A stretch of DNA of 33,779 nucleotides from Mesostigma viride (GCA_009746045.1 RPFO01002075.1:1-33779); one strand, 5' to 3'; shown: positions 8,331-21,041, numbered from the stretch's first letter. Notes: generated by a model not told the origin, from the sequence alone. Made by a program: numbers and translations.

Positions 8331-8775
8331 TGCGCGTGCACGTGGGCGTCCGCGTGATCCTCTGTTCGTGTACATGTTCATGCATGTGCCATGACGGCAC
8401 AATGCATGTCAGATTCGTGACTTTATCGTGTGTTCCCTAGTTGCAAGTATTACTGCTAAAATTCATTGCAGCATTCCATTCCTTGCATAATGCTTGATTG
8501 CTTGCATCAGTTCATTCTATACTTCGATCATGACCTGAAGTGCTTAAGTATTACCAGACTCTCGTGCAGTGTCAGAATGTCCAATTTTTAGCACACATGC
8601 ATGTTTGCACACCAAAGCCCTCATTCCCATGTTGATAAGGCTAAGTAAAACATTTTTTTTTTGTGCGGTGATCCACGAAATGCAGCTGTGAATGGCTCTA
8701 GGAGGTCACCAATGGTGGCCAGACCTGTTATTGAGCATTGGGAGACGTTACAGGGGCATCAATCACAGTTACATT
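8331..8775. other. Unassigned unique sequence
   Basis: Mixed-composition DNA between the hexamer arrays and the satellite's left flank. I see no gene, RNA gene or repeat. There is an A/T-run near 8651-8661. Confidence 0.5.
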
Positions 8776-8861
8776 TAGTTCAGATGTAGTTCAATTTAGT
8801 ACATTATAGTATAAATGTAGTAGAAAATAGTACAACCTAGTATATTGTAGCATATACTAGT
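8776..8861 (+). repeat. Helically phased TAGT motifs
   Basis: TAGT starts at 8776, 8787, 8797, 8807, 8818, 8828, 8838 and 8858, with TAGC at 8848. Spacings are 10 or 11 bases, averaging about 10.25, close to one turn of B-DNA. The bases between are A/T-rich and only partly conserved (ACATTA, ATAAATG, ACAACC). It reads as a decayed 10-bp repeat or a phased, possibly curved, element about 140 bases before the satellite array. Confidence 0.85.
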
Positions 8862-9000
8862 TCAACTACCTCCAGATGAGATCCAGGGGCTATGGGGACA
8901 CTTTTTATGCAAAACTGAACTTGAAACAAGCAAAAAACAAGAAACTTGGAAAAACTCAAAATGTACTTGTGCTGGAGTACATTCTTAACGGCTGGCAGGG

Positions 9001-12000
9001 TACCGGCTGGCACACGTTTTCAGTGAATTTTGGGCTCCAGATTTAAATGCAACGTGCGGTTTGAGGCAGGGGACAACATGCGTGGACGATAGGAATTATA
9101 GCACCGGCGGGCTTCAAAGTGCCGGACGGCAGGCGGTACCACCATTCCGTGGCAGCTTGGCCCAGTTTGCTACCGGCTGGCACACGTTTTCAGTGAATTT
9201 TGGGCTCCAGATTTAAATGCAACGTGCGGTTTGAGGCAGGGGAAAACATGCGTGGACGATAGGAATTATAGCACCGGCGGGCTTCAAAGTGCCGGACGGC
9301 AGGCGGTACCACCATTCCGTGGCAGCTTGGCCCAGTTTGCTACCGGCTGGCACACGTTTTCAGTGAATTTTGGGCTCCAGATTTAAATGCAACGTGCGGT
9401 TTGAGGCAGGGGAAAACATGCGTGGACGATAGGAATTATAGCACCGGCGGGCTTCAAAGTGCCGGACGGCAGGCGGTACCACCATTCCGTGGCAGCTTGG
9501 CCCAGTTTGCTACCGGCTGGCACACGTTTTCAGTGAATTTTGGGCTCCAGATTTAAATGCAACGTGCGGTTTGAGGCAGGGGAAAACATGCGTGGACGAT
9601 AGGAATTATAGCACCGGCGGGCTTCAAAGTGCCGGACGGCAGGCGGTACCACCATTCCGTGGCAGCTTGGCCCAGTTTGCTACCGGCTGGCACACGTTTT
9701 CAGTGAATTTTGGGCTCCAGATTTAAATGCAACGTGCGGTTTGAGGCAGGGGAAAACATGCGTGGACGATAGGAATTATAGCACCGGCGGGCTTCAAAGT
9801 GCCGGACGGCAGGCGGTACCACCATTCCGTGGCAGCTTGGCCCAGTTTGCTACCGGCTGGCACACGTTTTCAGTGAATTTTGGGCTCCAGATTTAAATGC
9901 AACGTGCGGTTTGAGGCAGGGGAAAACATGCGTGGACGATAGGAATTATAGCACCGGCGGGCTTCAAAGTGCCGGACGGCAGGCGGTACCACCATTCCGT
10001 GGCAGCTTGGCCCAGTTTGCTACCGGCTGGCACACGTTTTCAGTGAATTTTGGGCTCCAGATTTAAATGCAACGTGCGGTTTGAGGCAGGGGAAAACATG
10101 CGTGGACGATAGGAATTATAGCACCGGCGGGCTTCAAAGTGCCGGACGGCAGGCGGTACCACCATTCCGTGGCAGCTTGGCCCAGTTTGCTACCGGCTGG
10201 CACACGTTTTCAGTGAATTTTGGGCTCCAGATTTAAATGCAACGTGCGGTTTGAGGCAGGGGAAAACATGCGTGGACGATAGGAATTATAGCACCGGCGG
10301 GCTTCAAAGTGCCGGACGGCAGGCGGTACCACCATTCCGTGGCAGCTTGGCCCAGTTTGCTACCGGCTGGCACACGTTTTCAGTGAATTTTGGGCTCCAG
10401 ATTTAAATGCAACGTGCGGTTTGAGGCAGGGGAAAACATGCGTGGACGATAGGAATTATAGCACCGGCGGGCTTCAAAGTGCCGGACGGCAGGCGGTACC
10501 ACCATTCCGTGGCAGCTTGGCCCAGTTTGCTACCGGCTGGCACACGTTTTCAGTGAATTTTGGGCTCCAGATTTAAATGCAACGTGCGGTTTGAGGCAGG
10601 GGAAAACATGCGTGGACGATAGGAATTATAGCACCGGCGGGCTTCAAAGTGCCGGACGGCAGGCGGTACCACCATTCCGTGGCAGCTTGGCCCAGTTTGC
10701 TACCGGCTGGCACACGTTTTCAGTGAATTTTGGGCTCCAGATTTAAATGCAACGTGCGGTTTGAGGCAGGGGAAAACATGCGTGGACGATAGGAATTATA
10801 GCACCGGCGGGCTTCAAAGTGCCGGACGGCAGGCGGTACCACCATTCCGTGGCAGCTTGGCCCAGTTTGCTACCGGCTGGCACACGTTTTCAGTGAATTT
10901 TGGGCTCCAGATTTAAATGCAACGTGCGGTTTGAGGCAGGGGAAAACATGCGTGGACGATAGGAATTATAGCACCGGCGGGCTTCAAAGTGCCGGACGGC
11001 AGGCGGTACCACCATTCCGTGGCAGCTTGGCCCAGTTTGCTACCGGCTGGCACACGTTTTCAGTGAATTTTGGGCTCCAGATTTAAATGCAACGTGCGGT
11101 TTGAGGCAGGGGAAAACATGCGTGGACGATAGGAATTATAGCACCGGCGGGCTTCAAAGTGCCGGACGGCAGGCGGTACCACCATTCCGTGGCAGCTTGG
11201 CCCAGTTTGCTACCGGCTGGCACACGTTTTCAGTGAATTTTGGGCTCCAGATTTAAATGCAACGTGCGGTTTGAGGCAGGGGAAAACATGCGTGGACGAT
11301 AGGAATTATAGCACCGGCGGGCTTCAAAGTGCCGGACGGCAGGCGGTACCACCATTCCGTGGCAGCTTGGCCCAGTTTGCTACCGGCTGGCACACGTTTT
11401 CAGTGAATTTTGGGCTCCAGATTTAAATGCAACGTGCGGTTTGAGGCAGGGGAAAACATGCGTGGACGATAGGAATTATAGCACCGGCGGGCTTCAAAGT
11501 GCCGGACGGCAGGCGGTACCACCATTCCGTGGCAGCTTGGCCCAGTTTGCTACCGGCTGGCACACGTTTTCAGTGAATTTTGGGCTCCAGATTTAAATGC
11601 AACGTGCGGTTTGAGGCAGGGGAAAACATGCGTGGACGATAGGAATTATAGCACCGGCGGGCTTCAAAGTGCCGGACGGCAGGCGGTACCACCATTCCGT
11701 GGCAGCTTGGCCCAGTTTGCTACCGGCTGGCACACGTTTTCAGTGAATTTTGGGCTCCAGATTTAAATGCAACGTGCGGTTTGAGGCAGGGGAAAACATG
11801 CGTGGACGATAGGAATTATAGCACCGGCGGGCTTCAAAGTGCCGGACGGCAGGCGGTACCACCATTCCGTGGCAGCTTGGCCCAGTTTGCTACCGGCTGG
11901 CACACGTTTTCAGTGAATTTTGGGCTCCAGATTTAAATGCAACGTGCGGTTTGAGGCAGGGGAAAACATGCGTGGACGATAGGAATTATAGCACCGGCGG

Positions 12001-15000
12001 GCTTCAAAGTGCCGGACGGCAGGCGGTACCACCATTCCGTGGCAGCTTGGCCCAGTTTGCTACCGGCTGGCACACGTTTTCAGTGAATTTTGGGCTCCAG
12101 ATTTAAATGCAACGTGCGGTTTGAGGCAGGGGAAAACATGCGTGGACGATAGGAATTATAGCACCGGCGGGCTTCAAAGTGCCGGACGGCAGGCGGTACC
12201 ACCATTCCGTGGCAGCTTGGCCCAGTTTGCTACCGGCTGGCACACGTTTTCAGTGAATTTTGGGCTCCAGATTTAAATGCAACGTGCGGTTTGAGGCAGG
12301 GGAAAACATGCGTGGACGATAGGAATTATAGCACCGGCGGGCTTCAAAGTGCCGGACGGCAGGCGGTACCACCATTCCGTGGCAGCTTGGCCCAGTTTGC
12401 TACCGGCTGGCACACGTTTTCAGTGAATTTTGGGCTCCAGATTTAAATGCAACGTGCGGTTTGAGGCAGGGGAAAACATGCGTGGACGATAGGAATTATA
12501 GCACCGGCGGGCTTCAAAGTGCCGGACGGCAGGCGGTACCACCATTCCGTGGCAGCTTGGCCCAGTTTGCTACCGGCTGGCACACGTTTTCAGTGAATTT
12601 TGGGCTCCAGATTTAAATGCAACGTGCGGTTTGAGGCAGGGGAAAACATGCGTGGACGATAGGAATTATAGCACCGGCGGGCTTCAAAGTGCCGGACGGC
12701 AGGCGGTACCACCATTCCGTGGCAGCTTGGCCCAGTTTGCTACCGGCTGGCACACGTTTTCAGTGAATTTTGGGCTCCAGATTTAAATGCAACGTGCGGT
12801 TTGAGGCAGGGGAAAACATGCGTGGACGATAGGAATTATAGCACCGGCGGGCTTCAAAGTGCCGGACGGCAGGCGGTACCACCATTCCGTGGCAGCTTGG
12901 CCCAGTTTGCTACCGGCTGGCACACGTTTTCAGTGAATTTTGGGCTCCAGATTTAAATGCAACGTGCGGTTTGAGGCAGGGGAAAACATGCGTGGACGAT
13001 AGGAATTATAGCACCGGCGGGCTTCAAAGTGCCGGACGGCAGGCGGTACCACCATTCCGTGGCAGCTTGGCCCAGTTTGCTACCGGCTGGCACACGTTTT
13101 CAGTGAATTTTGGGCTCCAGATTTAAATGCAACGTGCGGTTTGAGGCAGGGGAAAACATGCGTGGACGATAGGAATTATAGCACCGGCGGGCTTCAAAGT
13201 GCCGGACGGCAGGCGGTACCACCATTCCGTGGCAGCTTGGCCCAGTTTGCTACCGGCTGGCACACGTTTTCAGTGAATTTTGGGCTCCAGATTTAAATGC
13301 AACGTGCGGTTTGAGGCAGGGGAAAACATGCGTGGACGATAGGAATTATAGCACCGGCGGGCTTCAAAGTGCCGGACGGCAGGCGGTACCACCATTCCGT
13401 GGCAGCTTGGCCCAGTTTGCTACCGGCTGGCACACGTTTTCAGTGAATTTTGGGCTCCAGATTTAAATGCAACGTGCGGTTTGAGGCAGGGGAAAACATG
13501 CGTGGACGATAGGAATTATAGCACCGGCGGGCTTCAAAGTGCCGGACGGCAGGCGGTACCACCATTCCGTGGCAGCTTGGCCCAGTTTGCTACCGGCTGG
13601 CACACGTTTTCAGTGAATTTTGGGCTCCAGATTTAAATGCAACGTGCGGTTTGAGGCAGGGGAAAACATGCGTGGACGATAGGAATTATAGCACCGGCGG
13701 GCTTCAAAGTGCCGGACGGCAGGCGGTACCACCATTCCGTGGCAGCTTGGCCCAGTTTGCTACCGGCTGGCACACGTTTTCAGTGAATTTTGGGCTCCAG
13801 ATTTAAATGCAACGTGCGGTTTGAGGCAGGGGAAAACATGCGTGGACGATAGGAATTATAGCACCGGCGGGCTTCAAAGTGCCGGACGGCAGGCGGTACC
13901 ACCATTCCGTGGCAGCTTGGCCCAGTTTGCTACCGGCTGGCACACGTTTTCAGTGAATTTTGGGCTCCAGATTTAAATGCAACGTGCGGTTTGAGGCAGG
14001 GGAAAACATGCGTGGACGATAGGAATTATAGCACCGGCGGGCTTCAAAGTGCCGGACGGCAGGCGGTACCACCATTCCGTGGCAGCTTGGCCCAGTTTGC
14101 TACCGGCTGGCACACGTTTTCAGTGAATTTTGGGCTCCAGATTTAAATGCAACGTGCGGTTTGAGGCAGGGGAAAACATGCGTGGACGATAGGAATTATA
14201 GCACCGGCGGGCTTCAAAGTGCCGGACGGCAGGCGGTACCACCATTCCGTGGCAGCTTGGCCCAGTTTGCTACCGGCTGGCACACGTTTTCAGTGAATTT
14301 TGGGCTCCAGATTTAAATGCAACGTGCGGTTTGAGGCAGGGGAAAACATGCGTGGACGATAGGAATTATAGCACCGGCGGGCTTCAAAGTGCCGGACGGC
14401 AGGCGGTACCACCATTCCGTGGCAGCTTGGCCCAGTTTGCTACCGGCTGGCACACGTTTTCAGTGAATTTTGGGCTCCAGATTTAAATGCAACGTGCGGT
14501 TTGAGGCAGGGGAAAACATGCGTGGACGATAGGAATTATAGCACCGGCGGGCTTCAAAGTGCCGGACGGCAGGCGGTACCACCATTCCGTGGCAGCTTGG
14601 CCCAGTTTGCTACCGGCTGGCACACGTTTTCAGTGAATTTTGGGCTCCAGATTTAAATGCAACGTGCGGTTTGAGGCAGGGGAAAACATGCGTGGACGAT
14701 AGGAATTATAGCACCGGCGGGCTTCAAAGTGCCGGACGGCAGGCGGTACCACCATTCCGTGGCAGCTTGGCCCAGTTTGCTACCGGCTGGCACACGTTTT
14801 CAGTGAATTTTGGGCTCCAGATTTAAATGCAACGTGCGGTTTGAGGCAGGGGAAAACATGCGTGGACGATAGGAATTATAGCACCGGCGGGCTTCAAAGT
14901 GCCGGACGGCAGGCGGTACCACCATTCCGTGGCAGCTTGGCCCAGTTTGCTACCGGCTGGCACACGTTTTCAGTGAATTTTGGGCTCCAGATTTAAATGC

Positions 15001-18000
15001 AACGTGCGGTTTGAGGCAGGGGAAAACATGCGTGGACGATAGGAATTATAGCACCGGCGGGCTTCAAAGTGCCGGACGGCAGGCGGTACCACCATTCCGT
15101 GGCAGCTTGGCCCAGTTTGCTACCGGCTGGCACACGTTTTCAGTGAATTTTGGGCTCCAGATTTAAATGCAACGTGCGGTTTGAGGCAGGGGAAAACATG
15201 CGTGGACGATAGGAATTATAGCACCGGCGGGCTTCAAAGTGCCGGACGGCAGGCGGTACCACCATTCCGTGGCAGCTTGGCCCAGTTTGCTACCGGCTGG
15301 CACACGTTTTCAGTGAATTTTGGGCTCCAGATTTAAATGCAACGTGCGGTTTGAGGCAGGGGAAAACATGCGTGGACGATAGGAATTATAGCACCGGCGG
15401 GCTTCAAAGTGCCGGACGGCAGGCGGTACCACCATTCCGTGGCAGCTTGGCCCAGTTTGCTACCGGCTGGCACACGTTTTCAGTGAATTTTGGGCTCCAG
15501 ATTTAAATGCAACGTGCGGTTTGAGGCAGGGGAAAACATGCGTGGACGATAGGAATTATAGCACCGGCGGGCTTCAAAGTGCCGGACGGCAGGCGGTACC
15601 ACCATTCCGTGGCAGCTTGGCCCAGTTTGCTACCGGCTGGCACACGTTTTCAGTGAATTTTGGGCTCCAGATTTAAATGCAACGTGCGGTTTGAGGCAGG
15701 GGAAAACATGCGTGGACGATAGGAATTATAGCACCGGCGGGCTTCAAAGTGCCGGACGGCAGGCGGTACCACCATTCCGTGGCAGCTTGGCCCAGTTTGC
15801 TACCGGCTGGCACACGTTTTCAGTGAATTTTGGGCTCCAGATTTAAATGCAACGTGCGGTTTGAGGCAGGGGAAAACATGCGTGGACGATAGGAATTATA
15901 GCACCGGCGGGCTTCAAAGTGCCGGACGGCAGGCGGTACCACCATTCCGTGGCAGCTTGGCCCAGTTTGCTACCGGCTGGCACACGTTTTCAGTGAATTT
16001 TGGGCTCCAGATTTAAATGCAACGTGCGGTTTGAGGCAGGGGAAAACATGCGTGGACGATAGGAATTATAGCACCGGCGGGCTTCAAAGTGCCGGACGGC
16101 AGGCGGTACCACCATTCCGTGGCAGCTTGGCCCAGTTTGCTACCGGCTGGCACACGTTTTCAGTGAATTTTGGGCTCCAGATTTAAATGCAACGTGCGGT
16201 TTGAGGCAGGGGAAAACATGCGTGGACGATAGGAATTATAGCACCGGCGGGCTTCAAAGTGCCGGACGGCAGGCGGTACCACCATTCCGTGGCAGCTTGG
16301 CCCAGTTTGCTACCGGCTGGCACACGTTTTCAGTGAATTTTGGGCTCCAGATTTAAATGCAACGTGCGGTTTGAGGCAGGGGAAAACATGCGTGGACGAT
16401 AGGAATTATAGCACCGGCGGGCTTCAAAGTGCCGGACGGCAGGCGGTACCACCATTCCGTGGCAGCTTGGCCCAGTTTGCTACCGGCTGGCACACGTTTT
16501 CAGTGAATTTTGGGCTCCAGATTTAAATGCAACGTGCGGTTTGAGGCAGGGGAAAACATGCGTGGACGATAGGAATTATAGCACCGGCGGGCTTCAAAGT
16601 GCCGGACGGCAGGCGGTACCACCATTCCGTGGCAGCTTGGCCCAGTTTGCTACCGGCTGGCACACGTTTTCAGTGAATTTTGGGCTCCAGATTTAAATGC
16701 AACGTGCGGTTTGAGGCAGGGGAAAACATGCGTGGACGATAGGAATTATAGCACCGGCGGGCTTCAAAGTGCCGGACGGCAGGCGGTACCACCATTCCGT
16801 GGCAGCTTGGCCCAGTTTGCTACCGGCTGGCACACGTTTTCAGTGAATTTTGGGCTCCAGATTTAAATGCAACGTGCGGTTTGAGGCAGGGGAAAACATG
16901 CGTGGACGATAGGAATTATAGCACCGGCGGGCTTCAAAGTGCCGGACGGCAGGCGGTACCACCATTCCGTGGCAGCTTGGCCCAGTTTGCTACCGGCTGG
17001 CACACGTTTTCAGTGAATTTTGGGCTCCAGATTTAAATGCAACGTGCGGTTTGAGGCAGGGGAAAACATGCGTGGACGATAGGAATTATAGCACCGGCGG
17101 GCTTCAAAGTGCCGGACGGCAGGCGGTACCACCATTCCGTGGCAGCTTGGCCCAGTTTGCTACCGGCTGGCACACGTTTTCAGTGAATTTTGGGCTCCAG
17201 ATTTAAATGCAACGTGCGGTTTGAGGCAGGGGAAAACATGCGTGGACGATAGGAATTATAGCACCGGCGGGCTTCAAAGTGCCGGACGGCAGGCGGTACC
17301 ACCATTCCGTGGCAGCTTGGCCCAGTTTGCTACCGGCTGGCACACGTTTTCAGTGAATTTTGGGCTCCAGATTTAAATGCAACGTGCGGTTTGAGGCAGG
17401 GGAAAACATGCGTGGACGATAGGAATTATAGCACCGGCGGGCTTCAAAGTGCCGGACGGCAGGCGGTACCACCATTCCGTGGCAGCTTGGCCCAGTTTGC
17501 TACCGGCTGGCACACGTTTTCAGTGAATTTTGGGCTCCAGATTTAAATGCAACGTGCGGTTTGAGGCAGGGGAAAACATGCGTGGACGATAGGAATTATA
17601 GCACCGGCGGGCTTCAAAGTGCCGGACGGCAGGCGGTACCACCATTCCGTGGCAGCTTGGCCCAGTTTGCTACCGGCTGGCACACGTTTTCAGTGAATTT
17701 TGGGCTCCAGATTTAAATGCAACGTGCGGTTTGAGGCAGGGGAAAACATGCGTGGACGATAGGAATTATAGCACCGGCGGGCTTCAAAGTGCCGGACGGC
17801 AGGCGGTACCACCATTCCGTGGCAGCTTGGCCCAGTTTGCTACCGGCTGGCACACGTTTTCAGTGAATTTTGGGCTCCAGATTTAAATGCAACGTGCGGT
17901 TTGAGGCAGGGGAAAACATGCGTGGACGATAGGAATTATAGCACCGGCGGGCTTCAAAGTGCCGGACGGCAGGCGGTACCACCATTCCGTGGCAGCTTGG

Positions 18001-19200
18001 CCCAGTTTGCTACCGGCTGGCACACGTTTTCAGTGAATTTTGGGCTCCAGATTTAAATGCAACGTGCGGTTTGAGGCAGGGGAAAACATGCGTGGACGAT
18101 AGGAATTATAGCACCGGCGGGCTTCAAAGTGCCGGACGGCAGGCGGTACCACCATTCCGTGGCAGCTTGGCCCAGTTTGCTACCGGCTGGCACACGTTTT
18201 CAGTGAATTTTGGGCTCCAGATTTAAATGCAACGTGCGGTTTGAGGCAGGGGAAAACATGCGTGGACGATAGGAATTATAGCACCGGCGGGCTTCAAAGT
18301 GCCGGACGGCAGGCGGTACCACCATTCCGTGGCAGCTTGGCCCAGTTTGCTACCGGCTGGCACACGTTTTCAGTGAATTTTGGGCTCCAGATTTAAATGC
18401 AACGTGCGGTTTGAGGCAGGGGAAAACATGCGTGGACGATAGGAATTATAGCACCGGCGGGCTTCAAAGTGCCGGACGGCAGGCGGTACCACCATTCCGT
18501 GGCAGCTTGGCCCAGTTTGCTACCGGCTGGCACACGTTTTCAGTGAATTTTGGGCTCCAGATTTAAATGCAACGTGCGGTTTGAGGCAGGGGAAAACATG
18601 CGTGGACGATAGGAATTATAGCACCGGCGGGCTTCAAAGTGCCGGACGGCAGGCGGTACCACCATTCCGTGGCAGCTTGGCCCAGTTTGCTACCGGCTGG
18701 CACACGTTTTCAGTGAATTTTGGGCTCCAGATTTAAATGCAACGTGCGGTTTGAGGCAGGGGAAAACATGCGTGGACGATAGGAATTATAGCACCGGCGG
18801 GCTTCAAAGTGCCGGACGGCAGGCGGTACCACCATTCCGTGGCAGCTTGGCCCAGTTTGCTACCGGCTGGCACACGTTTTCAGTGAATTTTGGGCTCCAG
18901 ATTTAAATGCAACGTGCGGTTTGAGGCAGGGGAAAACATGCGTGGACGATAGGAATTATAGCACCGGCGGGCTTCAAAGTGCCGGACGGCAGGCGGTACC
19001 ACCATTCCGTGGCAGCTTGGCCCAGTTTGCTACCGGCTGGCACACGTTTTCAGTGAATTTTGGGCTCCAGATTTAAATGCAACGTGCGGTTTGAGGCAGG
19101 GGACAACATGCGTGGACGATAGGAATTATAGCACCGGCGGGCTTCAAAGTGCCGGACGGCAGGCGGTACCACCATTCCGTGGCAGCTTGGCCCAGTTTGC
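9001..19200 (+). repeat. 170-bp satellite, 60 head-to-tail units
   Basis: The unit starts TACCGGCTGGCACACG and ends GGCCCAGTTTGC. The array spans 10,200 bases, exactly 60 x 170, with no partial unit at either end when so phased. Reading through it, the 58 internal units look identical. The first and last units share a single change (GGGGACAACATG instead of GGGGAAAACATG, near 9074 and 19104). 170 bases is about one nucleosome plus linker, the size class of many centromeric satellites. The unit is not a multiple of three and contains stops, so there is no gene. The centromere role is inference. Perfect identity might also come from assembly consensus. Confidence 0.98.
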
Positions 19201-19203
19201 TAC

Positions 19204-19560
19204 ACTAGGAACTCAATTTCTGAGAAAATTCTCAAAAACCCTCAATTTTCTCACCCCTTTGAGAAAAAAGGTGAGAAAAGTGAGAAAAATCTCAATTTTT
19301 TTCCGCAAACGCTAGGCAACAAAATCTCACCCTGGTGAGATTTTGGTGAGAAAAAGGGGGTTTGGGTGAGATTTGGGTGAGAAAAAACCCTAAAGTGAGA
19401 AAAAAGGTGAGAATGGGTGAGAATGGGTGAGAAAAAGTGAGAAAAAGTGAAAAAATTGAGAAGTTTCTCACCAACACGAGAAAAATCACTAACACGAGAA
19501 AAATCACAAGTCAACGTGGTGAGAAATTTCTCACCAAGAGTGTAACACGAAAAAAATCAT
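19204..19560 (+). repeat. GTGAGAAAA-rich repeat cluster with palindromes
   Basis: About twenty GTGAGA or GAGAAAA words, with some CTCA on the same strand, follow the satellite directly. Two strong palindromes stand out: a 12-bp stem with a 2-base centre at 19320-19345 (CAAAATCTCACC / GGTGAGATTTTG), and a perfect 20-bp palindrome at 19517-19536 (TGGTGAGAAATTTCTCACCA). The same word in the opposite orientation clusters at 22137-22236. Open frames are low-complexity and not called. Confidence 0.8.
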
Positions 19561-20182
19561 GAGCTTTATTTCATTAAGTCATTAATGTGAAAATAAACTC
19601 AGCACCACTAATTAATTAATTACATGATTAATTGAACTCGTGCTCCCGTTGGATCACGGAGCACCGAAGTGCTTTTAATCCCTGTGTGTGCACAACAGGA
19701 AGGGCACAGACCCCCTTTCTCCTTCATGCCAAAGGCATGTCGCAGCTGCTATTGGACCCGATAAACGATCCGGCAATCTGTGGGTGCAATAAGACCCATG
19801 TGAGCATATCATAACGGGTGCATGGGCAAGTAATCTGAGCATTGCCATGACGTAGCATGGTTGTACAAGGACTAAGCTAAGGCTATGGCTGGTTGTGTAC
19901 CGTGTGTTAGCGGTGCACGTGACTAGGTAAAATGGCTCAGCTAGGCAAACATTCTAGGCATGGCTGCCATGGCGGCAGAGACTGCCAATGAGTACAAGCT
20001 AGGGCTATTCTAGCCCGCAGGGGGCGTCCACATCTCGTGGTTGATCATCAGGTCCCCGCCCCTCCAGTAAACCTTGGGACGTCAGGATTGTTGATTCCCA
20101 GCACGTTGAACGCGTTGTGTCAGCACAGCGATCCCCCCTGCATCCAAACAAAGGCACACCGATAACCAAGAAAAGAGTATGC
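19561..20182. other. Unassigned unique sequence
   Basis: Begins AT-rich (AATTAATTAATTA near 19609), then becomes mixed composition. A 60-codon plus-strand frame (19632-19814) and a 73-codon minus-strand frame (20005-20226) have no recognisable features. No gene supported. Confidence 0.45.
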
Positions 20183-20278
20183 AAATGTGCAGCCTTGTTC
20201 ATTGAAATTATGGCTGGCTTACGCAAAGAGCGACTGTAAGATGACCTATACAGTGGGGCCGGAAACAGCTTGCTTGAT
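20183..20278 (+). repeat. Left arm of a ~95-bp inverted repeat
   Basis: AAATGTGCAGCCTTGTTCAT to GCTTGCTTGAT matches the reverse complement of 21042-21134 with scattered substitutions and one 3-base indel. The arms are separated by about 760 bases that include the GGGCCC hairpins. A short frame across it reads MTYTVGPETACLIR. Whether this is a relic of coding sequence is unknown. Confidence 0.85.
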
Positions 20279-20549
20279 CAGGGCGTGTTTTTCGAGCTTC
20301 ACTGGCCGGGAGTGTCTAGTGGTGAGAACCATTGCTGCGATCGCTTTCCCACCATTTACGAGGAAATACCCGCAAATGAAAAACCACTGAAACGGTCTAG
20401 CTTGATTCAGTCATTGCATTAGCCACATGCCATCATGCATGTTTCCAAACGTCCAAGAACTGCCCACGGTGCAAATGCAAAAATCCGGAGGACACGACCT
20501 CATTGCTTCATATTTGTATGCAGAAGAATAAAAAAGTAACATGCATTAA
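20279..20549. other. Unassigned sequence inside the inverted repeat
   Basis: Mixed-composition DNA. No gene, RNA gene or repeat seen. Confidence 0.45.
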
Positions 20550-20660
20550 GGGCCCGCCTGCATAAAGGGCCTGAATTCTGATGCGGGCCCAACGGCAGCA
20601 CCGCCAAAGCAGATAAGGGCCCGCAGTCTGATGCGGGCCCCACGGCACCACCGCCATAGC
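20550..20660 (+). repeat. Two tandem GGGCCCGC hairpin units
   Basis: Two related units lie side by side. The second is a compact hairpin at 20617-20640: a perfect 9-bp stem (GGGCCCGCA / TGCGGGCCC) with a 6-base loop. The first (20550-20590) has GGGCCCGC and GCGGGCCC separated by a 25-base loop that itself contains GGGCC. Each is followed by ACGGCA(G)CACCGCCA(A/T)AGCAG. There is no T-run, so a bacterial-type terminator is not suggested. Confidence 0.85.
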
Positions 20661-21041
20661 AGAGCTCGAAGGTCGTGGTGCGCGTGAAACGTACGTACCT
20701 ATGCCCTTTGTCGGTAGGTGCCGTTGGGGTCAAATTGGGTGCCGCCAAAATCGGGCCGACGCGTCAATAGACTGAGGCCGTCGATGAGTGCCATCATGCG
20801 GCTTGGGTCACTTCTGTTGGAGAACTTCAGCTAAGTTAACTTAACGCAAACCACTGGTCGCCCGCGTCGGGAACCGGCCCAACGGCTCTCCCGCAACAGA
20901 AAATTACGCGGCATACTGCATAAGTCGTCGGATGGTTACATTTCGACGGTCAAGATTTCATGATGAGGTTTGCGTTCAATTTGCCGCAGTTTGCCGCCCA
21001 GAGAAAGTAGTTGTTGGACTCGTTGCCCACGATGAAACACA
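20661..21041. other. Unassigned sequence inside the inverted repeat
   Basis: Mixed composition. An 82-codon minus-strand frame overlapping the hairpins (20500-20748) shows no domain. No gene supported. Confidence 0.45.

Noticed and set aside
6843-8440. Long open frames in all six frames (Gly-Val, Ala-Trp, Gly-Arg, Pro-Thr, His-Ala)
   Set aside because: They come from hexamer arrays that contain no stop codon in any frame. No initiation context, domain or codon signal supports a protein.
9001-19200. CRISPR array
   Set aside because: There are no unique spacers: the whole 170-bp unit repeats without variation, and no cas-like genes are present.
20617-20640. Rho-independent terminator (GC-rich hairpin)
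   Set aside because: No T-run follows and the context is eukaryotic; kept only as a hairpin repeat.
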